DNA of 64,000 bases from Flammeovirgaceae bacterium (GTDB lineage: Bacteria; Bacteroidota; Bacteroidia; Cytophagales; Cyclobacteriaceae), in assembly GCA_021298015.1 (NCBI GenBank), contig JAJTGY010000010.1, forward strand, positions 1-64,000. The letters run 5' to 3'. This document shows, one piece after another, positions 46,101 to 52,961 of this stretch; position 1 is the first letter of the stretch; every line of letters starts with the position of its first letter. The notes under the pieces were generated by a model that saw only the letters and a program-made list of their open reading frames with translations, did no database searches and was not told the DNA's origin. The position numbers and the translations under genes are program-made.

Positions 46101-48251
46101 TACTCCGCCAGTTGCCACCACACTCGAAAGTCTCAGTTGAAGGCCCGTAGTCAATTCGTTGATTTGAATGGCCGTGGGAACTCCCTCACAAACAGCAGGT
46201 GCGCTATTGGTGACGGTAAAATTCGCCACGGGCTGAACCGTAACATCTACATTGAACACACTGGCATTCGTGCAACCATTGGCGCTAACCGTATAGGCGT
46301 ACGTCACATTCAAAGGGCCCGTTGTCGTGTTGGTCAGCACTTCACTCACGTTGCCCGTACCACTGCCTGCCGCCTCCGCAATACCGACCACAGACGCGCG
46401 TGTCCAGCTAAACGTGGCACCGGCCGTGCTGCTCAAGGCCGTGTAACCAAACGCGCTGCCGCTGCAAATCGCTGCCGGAGCCAGCGTGCTGGTCAGCACC
46501 GGGGTCGGGTTCACTGTAACCACCACGTTCTGAACCGTGCTGCAGCCGTTCGCATTTACCGTGTATTGATACGTTACCGAAGTCGGGCCTGTCGTGGTGT
46601 TGGTCAGCGTCTCATTGGGATTGTTGGTACCTGACGTAGGACCTACTGGCGTGATACCCGCCACCGGGTCCCGGCTCCAGCTAAAAGTAGCCCCGGTGGT
46701 CGCACTGGTGGGCGTATAACTAAACAATGCCCCGCTGCAAATCGAAGACGGGGTCAGCGTACTGCTCAATACCGGGTTAGGATTCACGGTCACCACCACA
46801 TTCTGCGAAGGACCGGCACAGCCGTTGGCGGTTACCGTGTAAACATACGTCACATTGATCGGAGCTGTTGTTACGTTGGTCAACGTCTCACTCACATCAC
46901 CACTACCCGCATTCGCTGCCTCCAGAATCCCTCCTATTGCCGCCCGGCTCCACGCAAACGTAGCACCACCCGTGCCACTGGTAGCCGTGTAACCAAAGGT
47001 CGATCCGCTGCAAATCGCAGCCGGTGTTAACGTACTGCTCAACACCGGACGGGGATCAACCGTAACATCTACGGTTGTGGCTGTTCCTGAGCAACCGAAA
47101 GCCGAGGGAGTTATCGTATACCGAACAACACCGTTGCCGGGAGGTGTTGTGGTTAATATCTGATTGATTGTGTTTCCATTACCAGGTCCAAAACCACCAG
47201 CAGATCCGGAAATCAACAAAGCTGTCCAGGAAAAGGTTGTTCCGGTAACACTATTCGGATTATCAATAAATACATTGGCATTTTGCCCGGAACAGATCGT
47301 CACCGGAAATGCCTGCGCATCCGGCACCGGCAGCACATTCACAATCACAACCATCGGAGCACTGACGCACCCGGCTGGAGAAACAGACCGAATGGTATAC
47401 GTTGCCGTTCCAGGCAAATTGTTTACATCAAGCGTCAGCGCATGAGCAATCACCCCGCCACCGGGTATCAGCTGATCACTTGCGCCTGATACGCCTGTTT
47501 GCGCAACAGTCCAGGTAAACTGTGCCCCCGGCAGTGTTGACGAAGCCACGATGTTGGCAGATCCGCCATTGCAAATCGTTTGTTGATCCGGAGTTACGGC
47601 CAAACTGGGCACCGGGTTTACCGAAATCACCACGTTATCGATCGCATTACACGCGTTAGCATCTGTAACCGTCAGCTGATAGGTGGTAGTTACAGATGGC
47701 GCAACTACCGGATTTGAAAGTGTTGATGTAAATCCAGGGCTGCTCCACAGGAAGGTGTAAACCCCATTTCCCCCTGAAGCAGTGGGGCTGCCCCCGAGAG
47801 TAACTGTCGATCCCTCGCAATACGTATTATCCAACCCAGCATCAGCCAAAACCTGAGGATTAATCGTAATGCTTACCGGTACTGATTGGGGAGACGAACA
47901 AAAAGTAGACCCCACTCCTATCGCAGCTACCGTGTAGTCCCCACTACTGGCAGGGTCGTCCGCAACAACGTAGCTCATTGAAAACGCTCCACCAATAGCT
48001 AACCCATTGCGAAACCACTGATAAGTGGATGTACCCACCGGTGTGTTACTTATTAACGTGATGTTTCCAGTTCCCTCACACTGAACAATCGGGCCGACAG
48101 GACCAGTTATCGCAGGTGTACCCGGAATCGCATTCACCACTACCGCATCGGCTGCATCCAATAACCGGGTGCACGTGGTGCTCGCATTAGTAGCCCGAAC
48201 CCGTAAACTCGTTACACTCGTGTCACCGCAGCCGACTGAGCTGAACTGCAA
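40194..48251 (-). CDS. Giant Ig/PKD-repeat T9SS adhesin, C-terminal fragment after frameshift
   Basis: A 2685-residue frame with no signal peptide that starts in the middle of a repeat (VTSLRVRATNAST), so it is the continuation of the 48212-50482 gene rather than an independent gene. It carries many ~100-residue Ig/PKD-like modules (for example NGCTNPATQSTTVTVKPLPVFSI... with TVTYTFSV ends), later a true PKD module (ASWDWNLDDGNFATSQNTSIRYSTPG), a galactose-binding-like or MAM-like segment, an Omp28/LCCL-like FYDIRYHIGFPTSDQFYQ region and a T9SS type A sorting domain at the end (LLIHPNPADDEFAFRSYHDM... PNGVYTLLVASPDG). It should be displayed on the cell surface. Its 3' end converges with the hybrid kinase gene. 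Confidence 0.8.
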   Translation of the reverse strand: MQFSSVGCGDTSVTSLRVRATNASTTCTRLLDAADAVVVNAIPGTPAITGPVGPIVQCEGTGNITLISNTPVGTSTYQWFRNGLAIGGAFSMSYVVADDPASSGDYTVAAIGVGSTFCSSPQSVPVSITINPQVLADAGLDNTYCEGSTVTLGGSPTASGGNGVYTFLWSSPGFTSTLSNPVVAPSVTTTYQLTVTDANACNAIDNVVISVNPVPSLAVTPDQQTICNGGSANIVASSTLPGAQFTWTVAQTGVSGASDQLIPGGGVIAHALTLDVNNLPGTATYTIRSVSPAGCVSAPMVVIVNVLPVPDAQAFPVTICSGQNANVFIDNPNSVTGTTFSWTALLISGSAGGFGPGNGNTINQILTTTPPGNGVVRYTITPSAFGCSGTATTVDVTVDPRPVLSSTLTPAAICSGSTFGYTATSGTGGATFAWSRAAIGGILEAANAGSGDVSETLTNVTTAPINVTYVYTVTANGCAGPSQNVVVTVNPNPVLSSTLTPSSICSGALFSYTPTSATTGATFSWSRDPVAGITPVGPTSGTNNPNETLTNTTTGPTSVTYQYTVNANGCSTVQNVVVTVNPTPVLTSTLAPAAICSGSAFGYTALSSTAGATFSWTRASVVGIAEAAGSGTGNVSEVLTNTTTGPLNVTYAYTVSANGCTNASVFNVDVTVQPVANFTVTNSAPAVCEGVPTAIQINELTTGLQLRLSSVVATGGVTGFTASGALFNTFPATIADNLTNPTNAPQTVTYTFEGSISGTCVNPALQVVLVTVNPAPPDLSITNLTPDICVGTPNDITLSSLTAGAVITLTNVNYNGATGTLTNGTTYTSGSKITETLGNPSSSPIVVTYTLQVAANGCTNPATQSTTVTVKPLPVFSILNSAPAICSGSVTDITLNTPTSGGVVRVDAVSYGAVTGGTAVVGSTFTNGQKITDALVNSTTSPITVTYTFSVSTPLPVPACLNPAQQTIQVVVSPSPSMSIANVAPVICTGASTNFSLNSPTSGAVIRLVAVNYGAAAGTLTAGQMFLAGTTITETLTNATSGPVTVIYTFDVTANGCTDAGPFNTTVTVQPPALFAATNGAAVLCEGLPTAISITSATTGQRVRVANVIATGGVTGFTAIGTQFNSFPASISDVLVNPTNAPQTVTYVLEGSIGGTCINPVTQSLVVTVNPAPPDLSIVNAAPVVCAGTPNDITLNSATAGAVITLTAVNYNGAIGTLSAGATRTPGSKITETLVNSTNAPITVDYTFQVSANGCTSPATQSTQVTVKPNPTFSIANSAFVICSGTSNNISFTSLTTGHQINSVSVSYGAVTGGTVVPGVTTFVNGSVLAEVLTNPTSAAIDVTYQFNVTTPAPIPSCPLMPGAQSVTVRVLPTPSASASNITICSGSAAVIPISAAPKSVVGTTFDWTITPSANVLGAAAGNGSTINQVLTLTNSSVGSVTYHIVPTANGCAGPVHDVTVTVNPVATVDAGVDYQVCEPISVPLSGIVGGAASSGTWTIVSGAGSIGTSTSALPNVTAVYNVGPADLGGFVVLGLQTNDPDGAGPCVAVSDQVRIDINRRPVVTVPADFIVCEPASIALTGSLQGSATTGLWSVVTGAGTLTATNIVSGSPITALATYTPDGTDIGSVVTFRLTTNDADGPSGPCVQEFDDINITINRKADISAGVDLEQCADIPSIQILGSITYAPSGVVWSIQPPGSGVISNPTIAQPSYSFNNPTEVNTAIILRLTANDPDGTGPCVAEFDEMNLRINPLPLVVFTGGYPSAVAENNGLITITGNQAGGLFTTSPGVGLSATTQSPLDRAIFDPDAAFIGLNNIYYQYQNPMTSCVNSDTLQIVVNPVTTIDFSIENATQNAMGEYQFCSNQGKLDLNGLPVASSGLLGTRFEGVGADSAYVQQRISQTGANFELDTDNMISKTYLIRYVYVNSFGATTRLIKIVNVFASPLPEISTTNSCVVDFINFFDATPPLVTPFPTTIASWDWNLDDGNFATSQNTSIRYSTPGFKDVTLTVRTAAPQNCVATAYKQIRVGDFPIVDFDFSALCNRDSTRFEENVAPGTISTITSYTWTFDDGFFLSGAAGVPVPPGTNGGRTSGTYDRPFHKYDVSSSYDVSLSVTTNDFCTNSFTKRIFILQQATITPNSSSAYRQDFELNDGNWFPEAVGASDTSWVYGIPTGTSINSSNGTKSWWTGLNGNSYFHNEKSHINGPCFDLTALSRPMISLDYYSDTERNLDGAVLQYSINGGLTWFNIGPPIGTPAADFDQGIEWYNSQTVTSNPGNQIASIDGWTDKQGRWKTGRFNLDMIPAGALNRDQVRIRIAFASNLGNAPGLAFDGFAFDNVYVGEKERINLVEHFTNYNLAASVTGDTWLDNRLAEQIALHGGNTDFYDIRYHIGFPTSDQFYQENSNDPDARSLFYGVSQPPSTVMDGRLDKKFTGNFTEITRVEIDRRALAAPLFKIRIDTIATGNSNTITPEVEALYLGKTPFTDPLLIQAALIETPVTTPSSGTFRNVLRKQLFGGDGETVSLTFDPIQPGLDTASVTRSRVNVTIDVPVQNSNNLWMIAYVQNKLTKEVYQTAIFKVTGKAGQTIVGVDEERPSAVVFRELLIHPNPADDEFAFRSYHDMRGYQWKMSDQRGVVVKQGDFTHSLDGDTWVEVSELPNGVYTLLVASPDGGTMYKRLVVMNRN
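48132..48222 (-). repeat. 91-bp repeat, copy 1 (at the frame break)
   Basis: This copy is identical over 91 bases to 48461-48551 and encodes TSVTSLRVRATNAST plus the following ADAVVVN stretch. In this copy the 35 bases upstream (coding sense) put the repeat out of frame with the N-terminal part. Confidence 0.9.
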
Positions 48252-50482
48252 CCACTCACCGTCTGCGTTACCGTATAATTCCCGCTGTTGCCCGGTAAGG
48301 TCGCGATTATTAGGCTCGTACCCGTTTCACCGGGAAGCATGCTCCCGTTGAAGTACCATTGGTTGCCGCTGCCCGCACTGCTGTTCAACACCACACCGGG
48401 CGAACCCTCGCAAACAGTTGTGGCCCCTGCCGGAGTGATCGTGGGTGCCAACGGAATCGAATTCACCACTACCGCATCGGCTGCATCCAATAACCGGGTG
48501 CACGTGGTGCTCGCATTAGTAGCCCGAACCCGTAAACTCGTTACACTCGTGACCGTCTGCGTTACCGTATAGTTGCCGCTGTTGCCCGGTAAGGTGGGAA
48601 CACTATAGGTCGATGCCGTGGCCAGCGCTATCGGAGCACCGTTCAGATACCATTGGTAACCACCTCCCGCACTGGCCGTCAGTAACACCGAGGACGTGCC
48701 TTCGCATACCACTACCGGACCGGTCGGGTTAATCGTTAATGCAGACGGAATCGCATTCACCACTACCGCATCGGCTGCACCCAATAACCGGCTGCACGTG
48801 GTGCTCGCATTCGTGGCCCGAACCCGCAAACTCGTTACACTCGTGCTCAGCGCATTGCTGGTGATGTTCACATTACCGCCCGTGCCCACCACAATGCCGC
48901 TTACCACATTGCTGCTCTGATCCAATATCTCATAGTTGATCCCACTCTGGCTGGACACAACCGTTAACGTAACCGTTTGACCCGAACAAACCGTGGTCGG
49001 TAAAACCGGGGTCACCGTCCGGTCCTGGGGCAACGCGTTGATCGTTATTGAAATCGGGGGCGCCTGTGCAGAACTACATGCAGTTGGCAAAATACCCACT
49101 GCCGTAACCGTGTAGGTGCCAGTGTCAGCCGGATTATCAATAACGGTATGCGTGATCGCAGTAGCACCCCCGATCGCTATACCGTTTCGATACCATTGAT
49201 AGCTTGATGTGCCCAGAGGTGTATTGCTGGTCAACAAAACATCACCACTACCTTCGCATTGAGTTACGGGGCCTGCAGGGCTCGTAATAGAGGGTGTGCC
49301 GGGTATTGGATTAACCGTAACTGTTGAAGTACCCAACAAATCTACATCGCAACCGGTAGCTACAATTCGTGCAGATACTTTGACCGTAGTGTTAGCTGTC
49401 AAAGGCACACTGGTTATTGTTAAGTTGCCCACACCATCGCCAGGAAAAAAGCCGCTTAACGGGGTACTTGCCACCGTGTTTTGTAACTGGTATTCAACCC
49501 CGGCCTGATCTCCGATAATCGTGATGCCAACCGCTTGATTTGCACAAATAGCGGTTGAAAGCGGAGAAACACTCAGGCCATTCAACGGCAGCGGATTAAC
49601 CGTGACGGTTCGTGTATCCAAACAGGTTGGAACAAACGCAACAAAATCATTTGACGCATCCCAACTCTCATTGTTCCGGCCAGACACAACATAGTAGGCG
49701 GAACCTGTATCAGCAGGATCAGGGCCTTCAATAGCCTGGGTGGCAAAATTTCCGTTCGTTTGAAATGGTGCTGTCTGTGTATGTATCTCGATAACGTTTG
49801 TTGACTCGTACAAATGAATTTGAGTCCTGACCGGGTAGCTACCAACACTACTTACCATATCGAAGTCAGCCACAAACTTCCGTAGCGGGGCTGCTCCAAT
49901 TACCTGAACCCGGACCTCCGTATTAGTGACCGCGCCCATGTCATCCCACGCGGCCGCAATTAAATTATCGGGGTCAAAAGCATTTGGATAAGTGGGGTTT
50001 GCGGCCGCTGTTACCGGAGGGCCTGCGCCAAAACCCAGAAGACCATTCGAACCCAACCGCACTTGAGTGTAGTTCGTTCCAAAGAAGTTAAAAGTGAACC
50101 CAATACCTATAAGGCCGGTTTGCGTGTCCTTGGTAAGGGAGGTGGGTGCGCCAAACCCGGTTGTAATGAAATTGTAAACTCCTGACGTTACAACATTGTA
50201 TGTATTGGCGATCCCGCTTGTCGCATAGAGGGTGTGTGTTCCAGTTCCGGCAGACGAAGGACTAAACGTTGTGCCCGAAATGCCGGGGCCAAAAAAGTTC
50301 GGAGCTCCCGTTAAAATAAACGATGACTGATCAACACAGTATTGTGCATCAAGATTGGTAAAACCGCACTGAGCAGCTGCGAACTGGTAGCTAAAAAAAT
50401 GAAACAGAAAAAAGACCGCAGCCAGACGAAGGCGTGAGCAAGACAGTGGTAGAACAGATCTTCGCCAGGTTTGAGTAGGCAT
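48212..50482 (-). CDS. Giant Ig-repeat T9SS adhesin, N-terminal fragment before frameshift
   Basis: A 756-residue frame with a clear signal peptide (RLRLAAVFFLFHFFSYQFAAAQ) and then a T9SS-exported surface-protein N-terminus (CGFTNLDAQYCVDQSSFILTG with a beta-sandwich/LTFGNN-like domain), followed by Ig-like modules with VCEG or QCEG starts. The frame ends at SGCSSAQSAAVTRV followed by TAA, exactly where the third copy of a 91-bp repeat begins; the other frame (40194-48251) takes over with overlap. Relative to the second copy the junction carries 35 extra bases, which is not a multiple of three. So the two frames are one ~3,430-residue gene, broken by a real frameshift or by misassembly of the repeat. 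Confidence 0.8.
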   Translation of the reverse strand: MPTQTWRRSVLPLSCSRLRLAAVFFLFHFFSYQFAAAQCGFTNLDAQYCVDQSSFILTGAPNFFGPGISGTTFSPSSAGTGTHTLYATSGIANTYNVVTSGVYNFITTGFGAPTSLTKDTQTGLIGIGFTFNFFGTNYTQVRLGSNGLLGFGAGPPVTAAANPTYPNAFDPDNLIAAAWDDMGAVTNTEVRVQVIGAAPLRKFVADFDMVSSVGSYPVRTQIHLYESTNVIEIHTQTAPFQTNGNFATQAIEGPDPADTGSAYYVVSGRNNESWDASNDFVAFVPTCLDTRTVTVNPLPLNGLSVSPLSTAICANQAVGITIIGDQAGVEYQLQNTVASTPLSGFFPGDGVGNLTITSVPLTANTTVKVSARIVATGCDVDLLGTSTVTVNPIPGTPSITSPAGPVTQCEGSGDVLLTSNTPLGTSSYQWYRNGIAIGGATAITHTVIDNPADTGTYTVTAVGILPTACSSAQAPPISITINALPQDRTVTPVLPTTVCSGQTVTLTVVSSQSGINYEILDQSSNVVSGIVVGTGGNVNITSNALSTSVTSLRVRATNASTTCSRLLGAADAVVVNAIPSALTINPTGPVVVCEGTSSVLLTASAGGGYQWYLNGAPIALATASTYSVPTLPGNSGNYTVTQTVTSVTSLRVRATNASTTCTRLLDAADAVVVNSIPLAPTITPAGATTVCEGSPGVVLNSSAGSGNQWYFNGSMLPGETGTSLIIATLPGNSGNYTVTQTVSGCSSAQSAAVTRV
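48461..48551 (-). repeat. 91-bp repeat, copy 2
   Basis: Identical to copy 1. It directly follows NYTVTQTV, without the usual module end (SGCSSAQSAAV), so the joint is a module truncated in frame. Confidence 0.9.
48755..48845 (-). repeat. 91-bp repeat, copy 3 (diverged)
   Basis: Differs from copies 1 and 2 at about five positions. Here the repeat follows NITSNALS and looks like the native module context, so copies 1 and 2 may derive from it or from a related module. Confidence 0.85.
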
Positions 50483-50548
50483 AGGTAGCCGGTACGAGTC
50501 TTTTATCTATATAGACCCCTAAAAGTAACCAATCCGGGGCAAAAAAAC

Positions 50549-51859
50549 CTATTCCGGCTGCAATTTCCCCTCTTGCGTCAGTTTGATCAGCGTCATTTTC
50601 TTCTCGCGCCTGTCCGAGCCGATCTCAAACGTGCCAAAGACTATGATGCTGCCATCGGACAGCTCCTGAACTGCCCCGATTGTATCTTCTCCACCACCGC
50701 CAAAAATGAATGGCGTTGTCCAAACCAAACGACCAATTGGGTTCACCTTAGTGAGTAGCCAGTCCACGCTGCCGTCCGTGGCCGGAGATAATGTATTGCT
50801 CACAATGAAAAATCCTCCTCGCTGTGCTACACCAATGGCAGTTTTTGATCCTGGCACGTTACCTAATGAAAGCTGAAGCACATTATCATTCTCCCGGTCA
50901 CCCGAGTTAAATCCCAATGTGGGCTTCAACTTAAAGACGTAGATATCTCCTTCATTGTTTGAATTCTTAACAATTCCAGCCAGCAGATAACCTTCATTCG
51001 CTGGGTCGGTAGCCAAAAAAACTGACGATAATACCTCCTCGGTATTCGCTTCTCCTATGCGTTCATATGATGTGGCAGCATCTCCGTTTAAGCCAAGACC
51101 GGCATACCAAAAGTTATTATTAGGTGAGGGCTGGGTAGTTCGAAATATGCTATTCGTTGTTCCAAACATAATATTTTGATTGCCCCGATTAAAAACTTTC
51201 AAACTCTCGTCCGATGCTTTAAAACCTGTTCTAGGCGACCACGCGGGGTCGAAAATGGACAGATTAGCGTAAAACCGAAAATTCATTGCATCAAAAAGAT
51301 CTGAGTTTAGCTCGGTGTTTGACTTGTTAAAAACATTCGTGGTTGAGCCTGCGGTTACAAACCCGTCAGACGTTAAGGAGACCGAATTGACCTTCTCGGT
51401 AAAACCGGCATAACCAAAGGACGTACTATCAATCCGTGTTGCCCCTGAAGGAGACAGATTCAAGGTCATGATAAAACAATCCTGGTCACCGGGAGTACGC
51501 TCGAGATTGCCCACCATGACAATTTGATTGGGAGTATTGGTGTACTCCATGTCGCGCGCTTCATCCTTGCCGGCTTTACCAAAACTTTTGCGCCAAATTT
51601 CATTGCCCTGAAAGTCGGTCTTAATCAGCAGAATCTGTTGTTCCAACGCGCCAGCTTGCGGCTTGGTCGTGTTTCCCAACAAATAGAATCCATCGGCCGC
51701 CACCAGCATATCCACCCCCTCCTGGTTGCCATCTTCGCCAAAGTATTTGATAAAAACTTTCTCGGAGGGATCATCTCCGGTGAGCGCACAACCCGACCAA
51801 CCTAACACCGCGAAGCAGATGCAGACGGTGATCAAAAATCTACTTCTCATCCCCTTCAT
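50549..51859 (-). CDS. Lipoprotein of the nSTAND operon
   Basis: A 436-residue protein with a lipoprotein signal (FLITVCICFAVLGWSGC) followed by repeated blade-like units, each containing a hydrophobic GFYLLGNTT, IVMVGNLER or GFVTAGSTT type motif and ILLIKTDFQGNEIWRKSFGKAGKDEA. The pattern fits a beta-propeller that resembles the bacterial 'DUF/quinoprotein-like' repeat lipoproteins of Bacteroidota. It probably sits on the outer membrane. The start MKGMRSRF overlaps the outer-membrane barrel gene by 20 bp; the internal Met (MRSRF) is an alternative. Function is not known; it lies between the barrel gene and the giant surface adhesin. Confidence 0.75.
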   Translation of the reverse strand: MKGMRSRFLITVCICFAVLGWSGCALTGDDPSEKVFIKYFGEDGNQEGVDMLVAADGFYLLGNTTKPQAGALEQQILLIKTDFQGNEIWRKSFGKAGKDEARDMEYTNTPNQIVMVGNLERTPGDQDCFIMTLNLSPSGATRIDSTSFGYAGFTEKVNSVSLTSDGFVTAGSTTNVFNKSNTELNSDLFDAMNFRFYANLSIFDPAWSPRTGFKASDESLKVFNRGNQNIMFGTTNSIFRTTQPSPNNNFWYAGLGLNGDAATSYERIGEANTEEVLSSVFLATDPANEGYLLAGIVKNSNNEGDIYVFKLKPTLGFNSGDRENDNVLQLSLGNVPGSKTAIGVAQRGGFFIVSNTLSPATDGSVDWLLTKVNPIGRLVWTTPFIFGGGGEDTIGAVQELSDGSIIVFGTFEIGSDRREKKMTLIKLTQEGKLQPE

Positions 51860-52961
51860 TTTTCTTACTACTGAACACTTTTGCTATCCCCTTCAACCCC
51901 TTGCTGCGTTTGCGCGGATAGTATATCGGTCTCATGAAACCAACGGTAATCAGCACAGAGTTCATGGCATATTCTTCGCCAACCCATCCGTATCGTGTAA
52001 TGTTTTCTGCAAGCGTGGTGCCATCGCCATAATAGAGTTCATTGGTATTGGCCAACCGCGTGAGCCCCCCCATATACCGCGCCTCAGCAAAAAGAAAGTC
52101 CTTACCCCACTTGTATTTTACACCACCCCCGATGATAAATGATGTTGAGATAAGGCTTTGCTTGGATTTCAACGCGATATCCGGGCCAGACACCGGAACC
52201 TCACTACCACCATCCGTGCGCATGGTCAATTGAACTTCAGCCCGATATTGCAGCAACGTGTTGAAGGCCATGCCGGCAAATCCATAGGGCCGAATATCCC
52301 CCTGATCATCCTGATACTTGATATACAGCGGGATATCAAACCAGGTTTGTTTGTGAATAGCCGATTGAAAATCGTTTCCTAAAATACCATCATAGGTACG
52401 TCTAAAATTCCGGAAAGCCAAAATACCTTCTGCGCACAAGCTCACGTTATCGCCAACATTCAAATCGATGCCAACGCCCAGTTGCCATCCCGGACGAATC
52501 AGCGAGCGGGTATTGACAGGCGTAGGAAACGTATTCACATCAAAAACCGTGGTTGGAAACGCCCCATTGAGGCCCACGAAAAACCGGGGAGTGATAACTG
52601 GGGCAGCGGTAAACTTGCTACTGAGGTAAACAACCTCAATCTGATCTATTTTTTCTGTGGGAATAAACTCCGGATCGGCTTTTAGAACACTGAGGTAACT
52701 GCTGTCTGCCGCAAGGGGTTCATCAATGATCAAATAAACCTGGCAGAGTAACAGATAGCCCCGCTTTCGTTGTTCGTTTGTTGCCTGGGTCAGCACCGGG
52801 GCGAGGAGAGCCGGGATGCCATAAAAATGCCCCGCATTAAATTCACCAACTGCCTGCTGCAACACCAGCTCGACATCATCGGAACTGCGGGGTACATCCT
52901 GAGCCACTGCCCAGCTACTGCCGAAGAAGACCGCGATCATGAAAGCCGCACGCAACATCAT
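51840..52961 (-). CDS. Outer-membrane barrel protein of the nSTAND operon
   Basis: A 373-residue protein if started at 52961 (MMLRAAFMIAVFFGSSWAVAQ), where its ATG overlaps the nSTAND stop by one base (TGATG); the ORF track begins ten codons earlier. After the signal peptide there is a short helical region (LQQAVGEFNAGHFYGIPALLAPVLTQ... YLLLCQVYLIIDEPLAADSSYLSVLKADPEF), like a TPR pair, then a porin-like beta barrel (PRFFVGLNGAFPTTVFDVN, YKWGKDFLFAEARYMGGLTRL). Related proteins with a helical N-terminus plus barrel are found with T9SS or nSTAND genes in this phylum. It is likely to be in the outer membrane, and its function is unknown. Confidence 0.8.
   Translation of the reverse strand: MMLRAAFMIAVFFGSSWAVAQDVPRSSDDVELVLQQAVGEFNAGHFYGIPALLAPVLTQATNEQRKRGYLLLCQVYLIIDEPLAADSSYLSVLKADPEFIPTEKIDQIEVVYLSSKFTAAPVITPRFFVGLNGAFPTTVFDVNTFPTPVNTRSLIRPGWQLGVGIDLNVGDNVSLCAEGILAFRNFRRTYDGILGNDFQSAIHKQTWFDIPLYIKYQDDQGDIRPYGFAGMAFNTLLQYRAEVQLTMRTDGGSEVPVSGPDIALKSKQSLISTSFIIGGGVKYKWGKDFLFAEARYMGGLTRLANTNELYYGDGTTLAENITRYGWVGEEYAMNSVLITVGFMRPIYYPRKRSKGLKGIAKVFSSKKNEGDEK

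Noticed and set aside
43900-47100. Regularly spaced repeats that might be a CRISPR array
   Set aside because: The repeats are long, imperfect, in frame and encode Ig/PKD modules of the giant adhesin. There are no short identical repeats with unique spacers and no cas genes.
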